A stretch of 7,207 nucleotides of DNA from Prolixibacteraceae bacterium (GCA_003450125.1 DMFR01000070.1:1-7207); one strand, 5' to 3'. Counted from the stretch's first letter, positions 1-5,874 are shown. Made by a program: numbers and translations. Notes: generated from the letters alone by a model not told the origin.

Positions 1-858
1 GCTATACACATTGGCAATGCCAAACTGAATATTCGGTTCATAATACACCCATCCCAATTCCTGAAACTTTTTCCAGGCCATGTTGAAGTAGGTGATCGCT
101 TTATTTAAGCTGTCAGGATAATTCGGCAATACCCAAGCTAAATTTGACAAGGCAACGGCATAACGCTCTTCGCTTTTTATTTTTTTGAACAAATAGAGTG
201 CTTTGTGATAATTGACCAAGGAGGAATCTGACATTTTCATCCGATTATAGGCACCACCAAGGTAATCATAGTCAACAGCCAGGCTGATGGTATCCCTAAT
301 GGATTTGTTGATGCTGATGGCTTGTCTGAAGTAGCTGATGGCTTCATAGATGTTATTCATTTCGTTATGCACCAGACCTATATTTCCCAGTAATTCAGCA
401 CTATAGTCCAGATCTCGTTTTGCAAGTTTTAAACCTTCCAGATAACTTGCAATGGCTTCCTTGCTTCGCGAAAGGTTAAAATTTGAAATACCAATGAACC
501 TGTAGCATCGGGTCATACCGGTCGTGTCGTTGATCAACCGATACAATTCCAATGCTTTGTTGTAATCCCTTATTGCATCCGTAAAGCTACGTGCGGTGTA
601 GTTTATTTTTGCAGACATGTAAACCGATTGCGCCTCTTTGGATTGCAGGTGTTTGGCAACAGCCAGCTGATACGCTTTTTTATTGTATGATCTGCTTGTT
701 GCAGAGTCTTTTATGGTAAGCTCTGAAAGCTTTAAATAAACATCCGTCTTCTGAATATCGTCACTCTTTTCACAAAGACGCAACAAACTATCCACCTTTG
801 CTTGAGAAAAAGCTGCGGTTGTAATTACAAAAGCAATAAAAACAAGTAAAGTCCTCAT
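1..858 (-). CDS. Signal-peptide TPR-repeat protein, C-terminus outside window
   Basis: This reading frame stays open from an ATG at 858 down to base 1, giving 286 codons with no stop, so the gene continues beyond the left edge. The N-terminus (MRTLLVFIAFVITTAAFSQA) is a typical signal peptide: one Arg, a hydrophobic core, and probable cleavage near residue 18-20. The rest is helical, with about five TPR-like units at roughly residues 82-111, 114-148, 152-187, 192-227 and 233-268. They carry the expected small/aromatic spacing, for example EAISYFRQAISINKS and KALYLFKK. In Bacteroidota, proteins with this layout often continue into a membrane helix followed by a histidine kinase or a LuxR-type DNA-binding domain; that part is not visible, so a sensor or regulator role is only an inference. 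A plain periplasmic TPR scaffold is also possible. The gene has its own upstream region and a candidate promoter at 881-912. Confidence 0.85.
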   Translation of the reverse strand, partial: MRTLLVFIAFVITTAAFSQAKVDSLLRLCEKSDDIQKTDVYLKLSELTIKDSATSRSYNKKAYQLAVAKHLQSKEAQSVYMSAKINYTARSFTDAIRDYNKALELYRLINDTTGMTRCYRFIGISNFNLSRSKEAIASYLEGLKLAKRDLDYSAELLGNIGLVHNEMNNIYEAISYFRQAISINKSIRDTISLAVDYDYLGGAYNRMKMSDSSLVNYHKALYLFKKIKSEERYAVALSNLAWVLPNYPDSLNKAITYFNMAWKKFQELGWVYYEPNIQFGIANVYS

Positions 859-880
859 TAGGTCTATGTTTTCAGAAGTG

Positions 881-912
881 GAAATGTAATTGTTTTTTTT
901 GATAATAACAAT
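881..912 (-). promoter_or_regulatory. Candidate Bacteroidota-type promoter for the TPR gene
   Basis: On the minus strand, TACATTTC (888-881) matches TAnnTTTG at all but its last base. It is preceded at a 20-bp spacing by ATTG (912-909), which resembles the -33 TTTG. Transcription would start near 874, leaving a leader of about 16 bases before the ATG at 858. A second partial match, TATATTTA (923-916), lies upstream and lacks a good -33 partner. The region is AT-rich, so chance matches are likely. Confidence 0.4.
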
Positions 913-951
913 AGTTAAATATAAAATCATCCCATTGCTGAAATTCCCAAT

Positions 952-1007
952 GCCACGAAGTGGCTATATCTCAATAACCGAGGGTTTACACCACCGGTTA
1001 TTGAGAT
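952..1007. repeat. REP-like double palindrome
   Basis: Two hairpins stand side by side. The first is GCCAC-GAA-GTGGC (952-964), a perfect 5-bp stem with a 3-base loop. The second has a perfect 13-bp stem, ATCTCAATAACCG (968-980) with CGGTTATTGAGAT (995-1007). Inside it, a 2x2 internal loop is followed by 3 more pairs (983-985 with 990-992) and a TTAC loop. Neither strand has a T-run directly after the stem, so it does not look like an intrinsic terminator. The arrangement resembles dispersed REP-type extragenic palindromes; whether it occurs elsewhere in the genome cannot be seen here. Confidence 0.5.
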
Positions 1008-1128
1008 CAGGCTCTTTCAGAGTCTCAAATTGGATATTTGAAATAGGGTAGTTTATTCATTTTCAAACAAACCTTAGTTAAATCCTATTTTTACCCTATA
1101 CCAAACAAAGCTACTTGCAAGTATCCAT

Positions 1129-1177
1129 GGAGTAGAGTTGGAGTAGCCGTGGTGTAGGGTTGGTGTAGGGTTGGTAT
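1129..1177. repeat. Tandem 11-bp repeat, about 4.5 copies
   Basis: The units are GGAGTAGAGTT (1129-1139), GGAGTAGCCGT (1140-1150), GGTGTAGGGTT (1151-1161) and GGTGTAGGGTT (1162-1172), followed by a partial GGTAT (1173-1177). The last two full units are identical and the first two have diverged. The plus strand is G-rich with regularly spaced GG and GGG runs. Eleven bases is not a multiple of three, and in-frame stops occur, so it is not a protein repeat. Function unknown. Confidence 0.75.
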
Positions 1178-1205
1178 CACAAAAAACATCACCAAGGGGC
1201 GAAGG

Positions 1206-1219
1206 GATCAAATTTGATC
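1206..1219. promoter_or_regulatory. 14-bp perfect palindrome, possible protein-binding site
   Basis: GATCAAA followed directly by TTTGATC forms a perfect 14-bp palindrome with no spacer. This is the symmetry expected of a site for a dimeric DNA-binding protein. It lies about 70 bp beyond the exonuclease stop codon and far upstream of the TPR start, so no specific target gene is obvious. A chance palindrome in AT-rich DNA is possible. Confidence 0.3.
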
Positions 1220-1286
1220 AAGTGCACGATGAGGTTTAATGTGTTGCTCTATTCAAACGGGTTCTCCTATCGAACTTACTTTGATT

Positions 1287-2009
1287 TTACACAATGAGCA
1301 TCTGTTCAATGGCGATAATGGGCTCGCCCTTATAGCGCAGCATGAGGTTGGCCAGCGCCAGGGTATCCTTTTCACAATACCGGACAATGCGTAGAAGGTT
1401 CTTTTCCTGGTAATAAACTTTGGCCACCTGGCTTCCGTTGATATCATCCTTCGGGGTCGGTATATTGAAGATGGCGCACAGCAAATCAAGGGAAGTATAG
1501 TTCTTGTAATCGCCAAATCGCCACATCTGAAGGGTATCCAGGAGTCTTTCCTTGATCTCCCAGGGCTTGGCCCCTGCAATATCCAGTATTTTTGGAAGCC
1601 TCAGCCCGTTGATTAACGAGCGCCGGGCAATGTATGGATAGTCGAATTCCTGCCCGTTGTGGGCACACAATTTCTTCCTTGGATTGGAAGTGAACTTTTC
1701 AAGCATCTCGTTGAAATCGGAGAGTAATTTTTTCTCCTCCGCATCGTGAAAGGACTTCACTTTGTAGAACCGGGTTCCGTCATTCTGAATAATGACTCCG
1801 GCTGAGATACAGATGACTTTGCCAAATTCGGCATAGATGCCCGCTCTTTCATACACATCGGCGGCCACCTGGTTAGGCTCCCGGAAATGGACTGATTTCT
1901 TATCCCACAATTGCTGCAAGGTCTCCGGCACCTGCGTTAAATCAGGGAACTGGGGAGCCGTTTCAATGTCGATAAAGAGAATATCTTCCGAAGAAATGGT
2001 TTCAAACAT
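1287..2009 (-). CDS. DEDDy 3'-5' exonuclease, PolB-exonuclease-like family
   Basis: The 240-residue protein has the motifs of the DnaQ-like DEDDy exonuclease fold, in the family related to the proofreading domain of family B polymerases (Pfam DNA_pol_B_exo2 type). Motif I is FIDIETAP with acidic residues D14 and E16. Motif II is in CAHNGQEFDYPYIARR, with N118 and D123. Motif III is YCEKD, Y211 to D215. D158 in LLDTLQMW is a further conserved acidic position. These residues would bind two metal ions and remove nucleotides from DNA or RNA 3' ends. There is no polymerase domain, so it acts as a free exonuclease, presumably cytoplasmic; its substrate cannot be told from sequence. The ATG follows the udk stop codon after one base (TAA-A-ATG), which implies cotranscription and probably translational coupling with udk. 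The length and complete motifs suggest an intact gene. Confidence 0.88.
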   Translation of the reverse strand: MFETISSEDILFIDIETAPQFPDLTQVPETLQQLWDKKSVHFREPNQVAADVYERAGIYAEFGKVICISAGVIIQNDGTRFYKVKSFHDAEEKKLLSDFNEMLEKFTSNPRKKLCAHNGQEFDYPYIARRSLINGLRLPKILDIAGAKPWEIKERLLDTLQMWRFGDYKNYTSLDLLCAIFNIPTPKDDINGSQVAKVYYQEKNLLRIVRYCEKDTLALANLMLRYKGEPIIAIEQMLIV

Positions 2010-2010
2010 T

Positions 2011-2619
2011 TTATTTTAGGTTTTGCTGGATAAAATTGGTTAAAATATTGATGGCTACCAAATTGTTTCCTCCCTGGGGGACAATGATATCGGCAAATTG
2101 TTTGGTGGGCTCAATGAACTGAATATGGCTGGGGCGGACAGTCTGGGCATAGCGATCCAGAACACTCTGAACATCCCGGCCCCGTTCAATGATATCGCGT
2201 TGAATAACACGGGATAACCTTACATCCGAATCACAATCTACAAATACTTTCAATCCCATCAGTTCACGCAATGCGGGTGGGAAAAGAACCAGGATGCCTT
2301 CAATGATGACGACCAATTTGGGACTTATTTCCCGGGTTTCATTTGACCTGACACAAGTCAGGTAGGAATAGATGGGTTCATTGACCGTTTGCCCTGCCTT
2401 GAGTTTTTTGATGTGGTCGACCAAAAGCTCAAATTCAATGGAGGAAGGATGGTCGAAATTGATCTTTTGTCTTTCTGCCAAGGGTAAATGAGCGTTGTCT
2501 TTATAATAAGAATCCTGAGAAATTACGGCAACTTCACCGGCAGGCAGATTTTCAATTATCTTCCTAACAACAGTGGTTTTCCCCGATCCGGTTCCCCCGG
2601 CAATACCGATTACAAGCAT
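2011..2619 (-). CDS. udk: Uridine kinase
   Basis: Uridine/cytidine kinase phosphorylates uridine, and usually cytidine, to the monophosphate in pyrimidine salvage. The 202-residue protein begins MLVIGIAGGTGSGKTTVV, with the Walker A P-loop at residues 8-16. It continues with SQDSYYKD (34-41) for nucleoside binding, NFDHP (54-58), the base-contact segment PIYSYLTCVR (82-91), VIIEGIL (104-110), and the lid segment with RVIQRDIIERGR (137-148). The in-frame frame extends upstream to an ATG at 2670, but I prefer 2619: it places the P-loop at the normal distance from the N-terminus, gives a usual family length, and sits just downstream of a good promoter (2635-2665) that the longer version would contain. 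In the base-contact segment Cys89 stands where many uridine-cytidine kinases have His. The gene forms an operon with the exonuclease gene downstream. Confidence 0.93.
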   Translation of the reverse strand: MLVIGIAGGTGSGKTTVVRKIIENLPAGEVAVISQDSYYKDNAHLPLAERQKINFDHPSSIEFELLVDHIKKLKAGQTVNEPIYSYLTCVRSNETREISPKLVVIIEGILVLFPPALRELMGLKVFVDCDSDVRLSRVIQRDIIERGRDVQSVLDRYAQTVRPSHIQFIEPTKQFADIIVPQGGNNLVAINILTNFIQQNLK

Positions 2620-2634
2620 AGAATGGTTTTTTTT

Positions 2635-2665
2635 CAAAGATAATGAAGTGTGTGGTTTTGCCAAT
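2635..2665 (-). promoter_or_regulatory. Bacteroidota-type promoter for udk and the exonuclease gene
   Basis: On the minus strand TATCTTTG (2642-2635) matches the -7 consensus TAnnTTTG fully. ATTG (2665-2662), one base off the -33 TTTG, lies exactly 19 bp upstream. The expected start site near 2628 leaves a leader of roughly 9 bases before the udk ATG at 2619. This is the best complete promoter match in the window. Confidence 0.65.
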
Positions 2666-2678
2666 AGCAAAACAAAAT

Positions 2679-2712
2679 ATTGTGGAAGAGAGGTCAGAAA
2701 TTGTTAACTTCG
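2679..2712 (+). promoter_or_regulatory. Candidate promoter for the Dabb gene
   Basis: TAACTTCG (2705-2712) differs from TAnnTTTG at one base. ATTG (2679-2682) could serve as -33 element, although the 22-bp spacing is a little long. A start near 2719 would leave about 20 bases of leader before the ATG at 2740 and would argue against a start at 2680. With the udk promoter it forms a divergent pair whose -33 ends are about 13 bp apart. Confidence 0.4.
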
Positions 2713-2739
2713 CTGTTGAAAAAACTAAATGTTCTTGTT

Positions 2740-3042
2740 ATGATTAATCATGTTGTGCTGTTTAAATTGAAAAAATACAATTCAGAAAGCGAGAAACAGA
2801 CCGAAATCAGTAAGATTGAGGAAGCTTTGCTTGGGCTGAAAGACAAAATAAATGAATTGAAATACATTGAAGTGGGCGTCAATTACGATCTGGCTACCCC
2901 ATCACATGATATTTGCCTGATTACCCATTTTGATTCAATAGATCAACTTGATGCCTACCGTGTTCATCCTGAACACCTGAAAGTGGCAGCCCTGATTGGA
3001 CTGCATGCTGTGGAAAGAGCGGCTGTGGATTTCGAGTTCTAA
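2740..3042 (+). CDS. Dabb-family (dimeric alpha/beta barrel) protein
   Basis: This 100-residue protein fits the stress-responsive alpha-beta barrel (Dabb) family: it begins MINHVVLFKLKKY, has a helix with many Lys and Glu (about 16-38), the strand YIEVGVNYDL (42-51), DICLITHFDS (57-66), and the characteristic AYRVHPEHLKV (72-82) before the closing VDFEF. Family members form dimers of ferredoxin-like folds. Most bacterial ones have no known reaction; related proteins include boiling-stable plant proteins and a plant polyketide cyclase. The frame is open upstream to an ATG at 2680, but 2740 is preferred because family members start almost directly with the first strand and because the likely promoter lies between the two. 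No signal peptide or membrane segment is seen. It is 53 bp upstream of manA on the same strand, so they may share a transcript, but there is no obvious functional link. Confidence 0.85.
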   Translation: MINHVVLFKLKKYNSESEKQTEISKIEEALLGLKDKINELKYIEVGVNYDLATPSHDICLITHFDSIDQLDAYRVHPEHLKVAALIGLHAVERAAVDFEF

Positions 3043-3095
3043 GCTAAAACGGTATTTTAAAGGCTGAAATTTTAAACTTAATTATTCCTTAACGC

Positions 3096-4082
3096 ATGGA
3101 AGGTTTGTATCCCCTAAAGTTCACTCCCATTTATAAAGATAAAATATGGGGTGGAAATAAAATAAAGACTGTGCTCAACAAAGACTTTGGCGATTTGCCC
3201 AATTGCGGTGAAAGCTGGGAGCTTTCAGGAGTTGAAGGCAATACATCAGTTGTTTCAAATGGCTATCTGGCTGGAAACTCCATCGAAGAGCTGATCGAGG
3301 TTTACATGGGCGATGTTGTTGGAGACCAGGTTTTTGAAGACTTCGGCATCGAATTTCCATTGTTGATCAAGTTCATCGATGCCAACGATGATTTGTCCAT
3401 TCAGGTTCATCCCGATGATGAATTGTCCAAAGAGCGGCACAATGCTTTTGGAAAGACTGAAATGTGGTATGTTCTGCAGGCCGATAAAGGGTCAAAACTG
3501 CAGTCGGGCTTCAATCAACAGGTGGATCAGGAGCAATATCTTGAAAAGCTGGAAAACAATGAACTGACTGAAATCCTTAATTTTGAAGAAGTATCTGCCG
3601 GTGATGTGTATTTTATCCCCGCTGGCCGTGTTCATGCCATCGGGAAGGGGATTTTGCTGGCCGAGATTCAACAAACATCAGATATCACTTACCGGATCTA
3701 TGATTACGACCGTCGTGACGACAATGGAAACCCACGTGAACTGCATACGGACCTTGCTTTGGATGCCATTGATTTTACCATTTTCCCTGAGTATAAAAGC
3801 AAATATAGCCCAAAAACAAACGAATCGGTTGAGTTGGTAAAATGCAAATATTTTACCACCAATGTGTTGGAAATCAACAGGGCCGTTGAAAAGGATTACA
3901 ACCTACTGGATTCATTTGTCATTTACATTTGTCTGGAAGGATCAGTGCAGATTGAAACGGAGTCTGGTTCTGAAGACATTGAGCAAGGTGAAACTATTTT
4001 GATTCCGGCATTCATTGAAAGTGTAAGGCTGATTCCAGCGACACCATCTGTTAAATTACTGGAAGTATATATCGAACATTAA
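3096..4082 (+). CDS. manA: Mannose-6-phosphate isomerase, type I, short form
   Basis: The enzyme interconverts mannose 6-phosphate and fructose 6-phosphate, linking glycolysis with GDP-mannose and GDP-fucose supply for glycans and allowing growth on mannose. The 328-residue length matches the short ManA class found in Firmicutes and Bacteroidota. The cupin zinc site is complete: Q103 and H105 in SIQVHPDDEL, E122 in GKTEMWYVLQ, and H180 in IPAGRVHAIG. R200 in SDITYRIYDYDR is the expected catalytic-site arginine. The C-terminal half (about 245-328) forms the second, metal-free cupin domain. The protein begins PLKFTPIYKDKIWGG (6-20), typical of family N-termini, which supports the ATG at 3096. 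No Shine-Dalgarno sequence and no clear promoter were found in the 53 bp upstream. engB follows after 9 bp, so the two are probably cotranscribed. Confidence 0.95.
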   Translation: MEGLYPLKFTPIYKDKIWGGNKIKTVLNKDFGDLPNCGESWELSGVEGNTSVVSNGYLAGNSIEELIEVYMGDVVGDQVFEDFGIEFPLLIKFIDANDDLSIQVHPDDELSKERHNAFGKTEMWYVLQADKGSKLQSGFNQQVDQEQYLEKLENNELTEILNFEEVSAGDVYFIPAGRVHAIGKGILLAEIQQTSDITYRIYDYDRRDDNGNPRELHTDLALDAIDFTIFPEYKSKYSPKTNESVELVKCKYFTTNVLEINRAVEKDYNLLDSFVIYICLEGSVQIETESGSEDIEQGETILIPAFIESVRLIPATPSVKLLEVYIEH

Positions 4083-4091
4083 TATTTAGGA

Positions 4092-4682
4092 ATGATCAAA
4101 CAAGCACGATTTTTAATCAGCAATACGGATGTTAAGAAATGTCCGCCACCCGACCGGCCTGAATATGCTTTTATCGGACGGTCGAATGTGGGCAAATCCT
4201 CGCTAATCAATATGCTTGTGGGTCAGAAGAGTTTGGCAAAAGTATCGGTAAGGCCAGGCAAGACTCAGTTAATCAATCATTTTATCATCGATGAGAAGTG
4301 GTATTTGGTTGATCTTCCCGGTTATGGATACGCGAAGATTTCACTTTCTGTAAAGGAAAAGTTTCAAAAGCTCATCAGCAGGTATATTCTCAGTCGTGAG
4401 AACCTGTATTGCTTGTTTGTATTGATTGATATTCGGCATTCCCCACAGGCTATTGACGTTGAATTTATCACCTGGCTAGGGGAGAACAGTGTTCCTTTTG
4501 CCATTATTTTCACCAAAGCGGATAAACTGGGGAAAGTGACTGCCAGTCAGAATGTAGCTGCTTATACATTGGAATTGAAAAAGATATGGGAAGAACTGCC
4601 CCCAATTTTGGTCAGTTCTTCCGTTGATGGAACGGGTCAGGAAGAAATTATTTCATTTATAGAAAAGACCAATAACAGCTGA
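4092..4682 (+). CDS. engB: Ribosome-biogenesis GTPase YihA/YsxC (EngB)
   Basis: This 196-residue protein is a single-domain TRAFAC GTPase needed for late assembly of the 50S ribosomal subunit in bacteria where it has been studied. All G motifs are present: G1 GRSNVGKSS (29-37), G2 around T58 in RPGKTQLIN, G3 DLPGYGYA (74-81), G4 TKADK (141-145) and G5 SSSVDGTG (175-182). The PGKTQ and DLPGYG sequences separate it from other small GTPases such as Era. The ATG lies 9 bp after the manA stop; an AGGA directly before the ATG is too close to be a standard ribosome-binding site, so translation may depend on coupling with manA. A short stem-loop begins at the stop codon. The partnership with manA looks like operon packing rather than shared function, whereas the ribosomal role matches the genes beyond prs. 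Confidence 0.95.
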   Translation: MIKQARFLISNTDVKKCPPPDRPEYAFIGRSNVGKSSLINMLVGQKSLAKVSVRPGKTQLINHFIIDEKWYLVDLPGYGYAKISLSVKEKFQKLISRYILSRENLYCLFVLIDIRHSPQAIDVEFITWLGENSVPFAIIFTKADKLGKVTASQNVAAYTLELKKIWEELPPILVSSSVDGTGQEEIISFIEKTNNS

Positions 4683-4699
4683 TGTTTATCAGCTATTTG
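4677..4699 (+). terminator. Weak terminator-like stem-loop after engB
   Basis: AGCTGAT (4677-4683) and ATCAGCT (4688-4694) form a perfect 7-bp stem around the loop GTTT, overlapping the engB stop codon (4680-4682). It is followed only by ATTTG, so the T-run is poor. It sits where the manA-engB transcript would be expected to end, before the separate prs promoter. Confidence 0.4.
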
Positions 4700-4777
4700 A
4701 ATGAGTATTCAATAAATTTGTTGGTGCCTTAGCGAATAACTACTGTTGGTAGGAAAGGGAAATGAACAAGATTTTTC

Positions 4778-4785
4778 TACCTTTG
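4778..4785 (+). promoter_or_regulatory. -7 element of the prs promoter
   Basis: TACCTTTG is an exact match to the Bacteroidota -7 consensus TAnnTTTG. No good TTTG is found 19-20 bp upstream; the nearest TTG (4746-4748) is too far. Transcription would begin near 4791, giving a leader of about 32 bases. The 140-bp gap after engB and the stem-loop there support a separate prs transcript. Confidence 0.55.
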
Positions 4786-4822
4786 CCCGCAATTCCAATA
4801 CACAAATTTTAAAAAGGAAGAA

Positions 4823-5761
4823 ATGTCAAAAAATGCTCCTCTAAAGATTTTTCCGTGTACAAAAAGCGTGGATTTAACCCGTCGGATTTGTAATAGTTTA
4901 GGTGTTGAAGTAGGAAAAACATCCTGTCCGGTATTCTCCGATGGAGAATTTGAACCCTGCTATGAAGAAACCATTCGCGGTTCGCATGTATTTATCATTC
5001 AGTCAACTCCACCTCCGGCAGAGAACCTGATGGAGTTGTTGCTCATGATTGATGCCGCAAAACGGGCTTCAGCCTACAAAATCATTGCTGTTATTCCTTA
5101 TTTTGGCTATGGCCGTCAGGATAGAAAGGATAAACCCAGAGTATCAATTGGGGCTAAGCTGATTGCCGATATTCTTTCGACAGCAGGGGCGAACCGCATT
5201 ATCACCATGGATCTTCATGCCGACCAGATTCAGGGATTCTTTAATGTTCCGGTTGACCATTTATACGCCTCGTCCATGTTTATCCCGTTCATCAGCCAGA
5301 TGGGACTGAAAGATCTCATCATTGCATCACCGGACGTTGGTGGAACCAAGCGTGCAAATACCTATTCGAAAATGCTGGGAACCGATATGGTGATCTGCCA
5401 CAAGTCAAGGGTAAAAGCCAATGAGGTCAACAGCATGACCTTAATTGGGGATGTAAAGGGCAAGGATGTGATCCTGGTGGACGATTTGATCGATACGGCA
5501 GGAACAATTGCCAAAGCGGCTGATTTGATGATGGATAAAGGGGCCAACAGTGTACGTGCCTTTGCCGCACATGGCGTTCTTTCGGGTCCGGCTTATGAAA
5601 AGATTGAGAATTCGGCCTTGACAGAAGTCTATTTTACGGATTCCATACCGGGCAAACAAGAGTCGGCTAAAATCAAATACATACCCATTGCCAAGGCCTT
5701 GGGTGAAGCCATTGAAAGAGTTTATAAAAATCAATCAATTAGTTCGTTGTATTACGGCTAA
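4823..5761 (+). CDS. prs: Ribose-phosphate pyrophosphokinase (PRPP synthetase)
   Basis: The enzyme transfers pyrophosphate from ATP to ribose 5-phosphate, giving PRPP for purine, pyrimidine, NAD, histidine and tryptophan synthesis in the cytoplasm. The 312-residue length is typical of class I enzymes. Recognisable elements in order are VFSDGE (37-42), YFGYGRQDRK (93-102) for ATP binding, DLHADQIQGFF (130-140) with H132, SPDVGGTKRA (169-178), the flexible catalytic loop HKSR (193-196) with K194 and R196, and the PRPP/ribose-phosphate loop VDDLIDTAGT (219-228). Nothing essential is missing. An AAGGA sequence 4 bases before the ATG is one of the few Shine-Dalgarno-like sites in this window and fixes the start. 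It lies upstream of rplY and pth, an order seen in many bacteria, but rplY has its own candidate promoter partly inside the prs end. Confidence 0.97.
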   Translation: MSKNAPLKIFPCTKSVDLTRRICNSLGVEVGKTSCPVFSDGEFEPCYEETIRGSHVFIIQSTPPPAENLMELLLMIDAAKRASAYKIIAVIPYFGYGRQDRKDKPRVSIGAKLIADILSTAGANRIITMDLHADQIQGFFNVPVDHLYASSMFIPFISQMGLKDLIIASPDVGGTKRANTYSKMLGTDMVICHKSRVKANEVNSMTLIGDVKGKDVILVDDLIDTAGTIAKAADLMMDKGANSVRAFAAHGVLSGPAYEKIENSALTEVYFTDSIPGKQESAKIKYIPIAKALGEAIERVYKNQSISSLYYG

Positions 5762-5774
5762 TTGTATATATTTG
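5743..5774 (+). promoter_or_regulatory. Promoter for the rplY-pth-hslR genes
   Basis: TATATTTG (5767-5774) is an exact TAnnTTTG match. The -33 element would be TTCG (5743-5746, spacing 20) or TTG (5747-5749, spacing 17), lying within the last codons of prs. The start site would be near 5781, giving a leader of about 95 bases, unusually long compared with the other genes here. Confidence 0.5.
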
Positions 5775-5787
5775 CACCGCTTTTCCT

Positions 5788-5834
5788 AAGGCACATGTTA
5801 TGCATGCTGTTTGCCCTTTCATTGAAAAGGGAGG
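5788..5834 (+). promoter_or_regulatory. Possible structured leader of rplY
   Basis: CCCTTT (5814-5819) and AAAGGG (5826-5831) form a 6-bp hairpin with loop CATTGA. The same left arm can pair instead with AAGGCA (5788-5793) through TGCCCTT (5812-5818) with one bulged C. The two foldings exclude each other, as in attenuators or autoregulated ribosomal-protein leaders. I know of no described motif that it matches, and both stems are short. Confidence 0.25.
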
Positions 5835-5874
5835 AACTGAGTACCATAATTTAAATTTTTAAAAAAGTAAGTAA

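Larger units (their letters stand above)
859..1286. other. Gene-poor intergenic region with repeats and palindromes
   Basis: This 428-bp stretch lies between the 3' end of the exonuclease gene and the 5' end of the TPR gene, both on the minus strand. I see no credible coding sequence: the longest small frames have no recognisable protein features. It holds a promoter candidate (881-912), two adjacent hairpins (952-1007), a tandem array of an 11-bp unit (1129-1177), a sequence at 1093-1104 complementary to part of that array, and a 14-bp perfect palindrome (1206-1219). No clear intrinsic terminator with a T-run was found for the exonuclease operon. Confidence 0.8.

Noticed and set aside
968..1007. 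Intrinsic terminator for the udk-exonuclease operon
   Set aside because: The stem is strong, but no T-run follows on the minus strand and it is about 280 bp beyond the stop codon.
1129..1177. CRISPR-like repeats
   Set aside because: Units are 11 bp and directly adjacent, with no spacers and no cas genes.
1229..1297. 22-codon plus-strand open frame starting MRFNVLLYSNG
   Set aside because: It is very short, overlaps the exonuclease 3' end, and has no promoter, ribosome-binding site or recognisable features.
1253..1579. 108-codon minus-strand frame overlapping the exonuclease gene
   Set aside because: It lies in another frame of a gene with complete catalytic motifs, and its Arg/Pro/Ser-rich translation resembles no protein family.
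2620..2670. 17-residue N-terminal extension of uridine kinase
   Set aside because: It would displace the P-loop from its usual place and would start upstream of the best promoter match.
3043..3095. Separate promoter or terminator between the Dabb gene and manA
   Set aside because: No TAnnTTTG match is present, and the only inverted repeat (TAAAA with TTTTA) is five A/T pairs, too weak to call.
5441..5734. 97-codon antisense frame within prs
   Set aside because: It is a shadow of the highly conserved prs coding sequence with no family resemblance.
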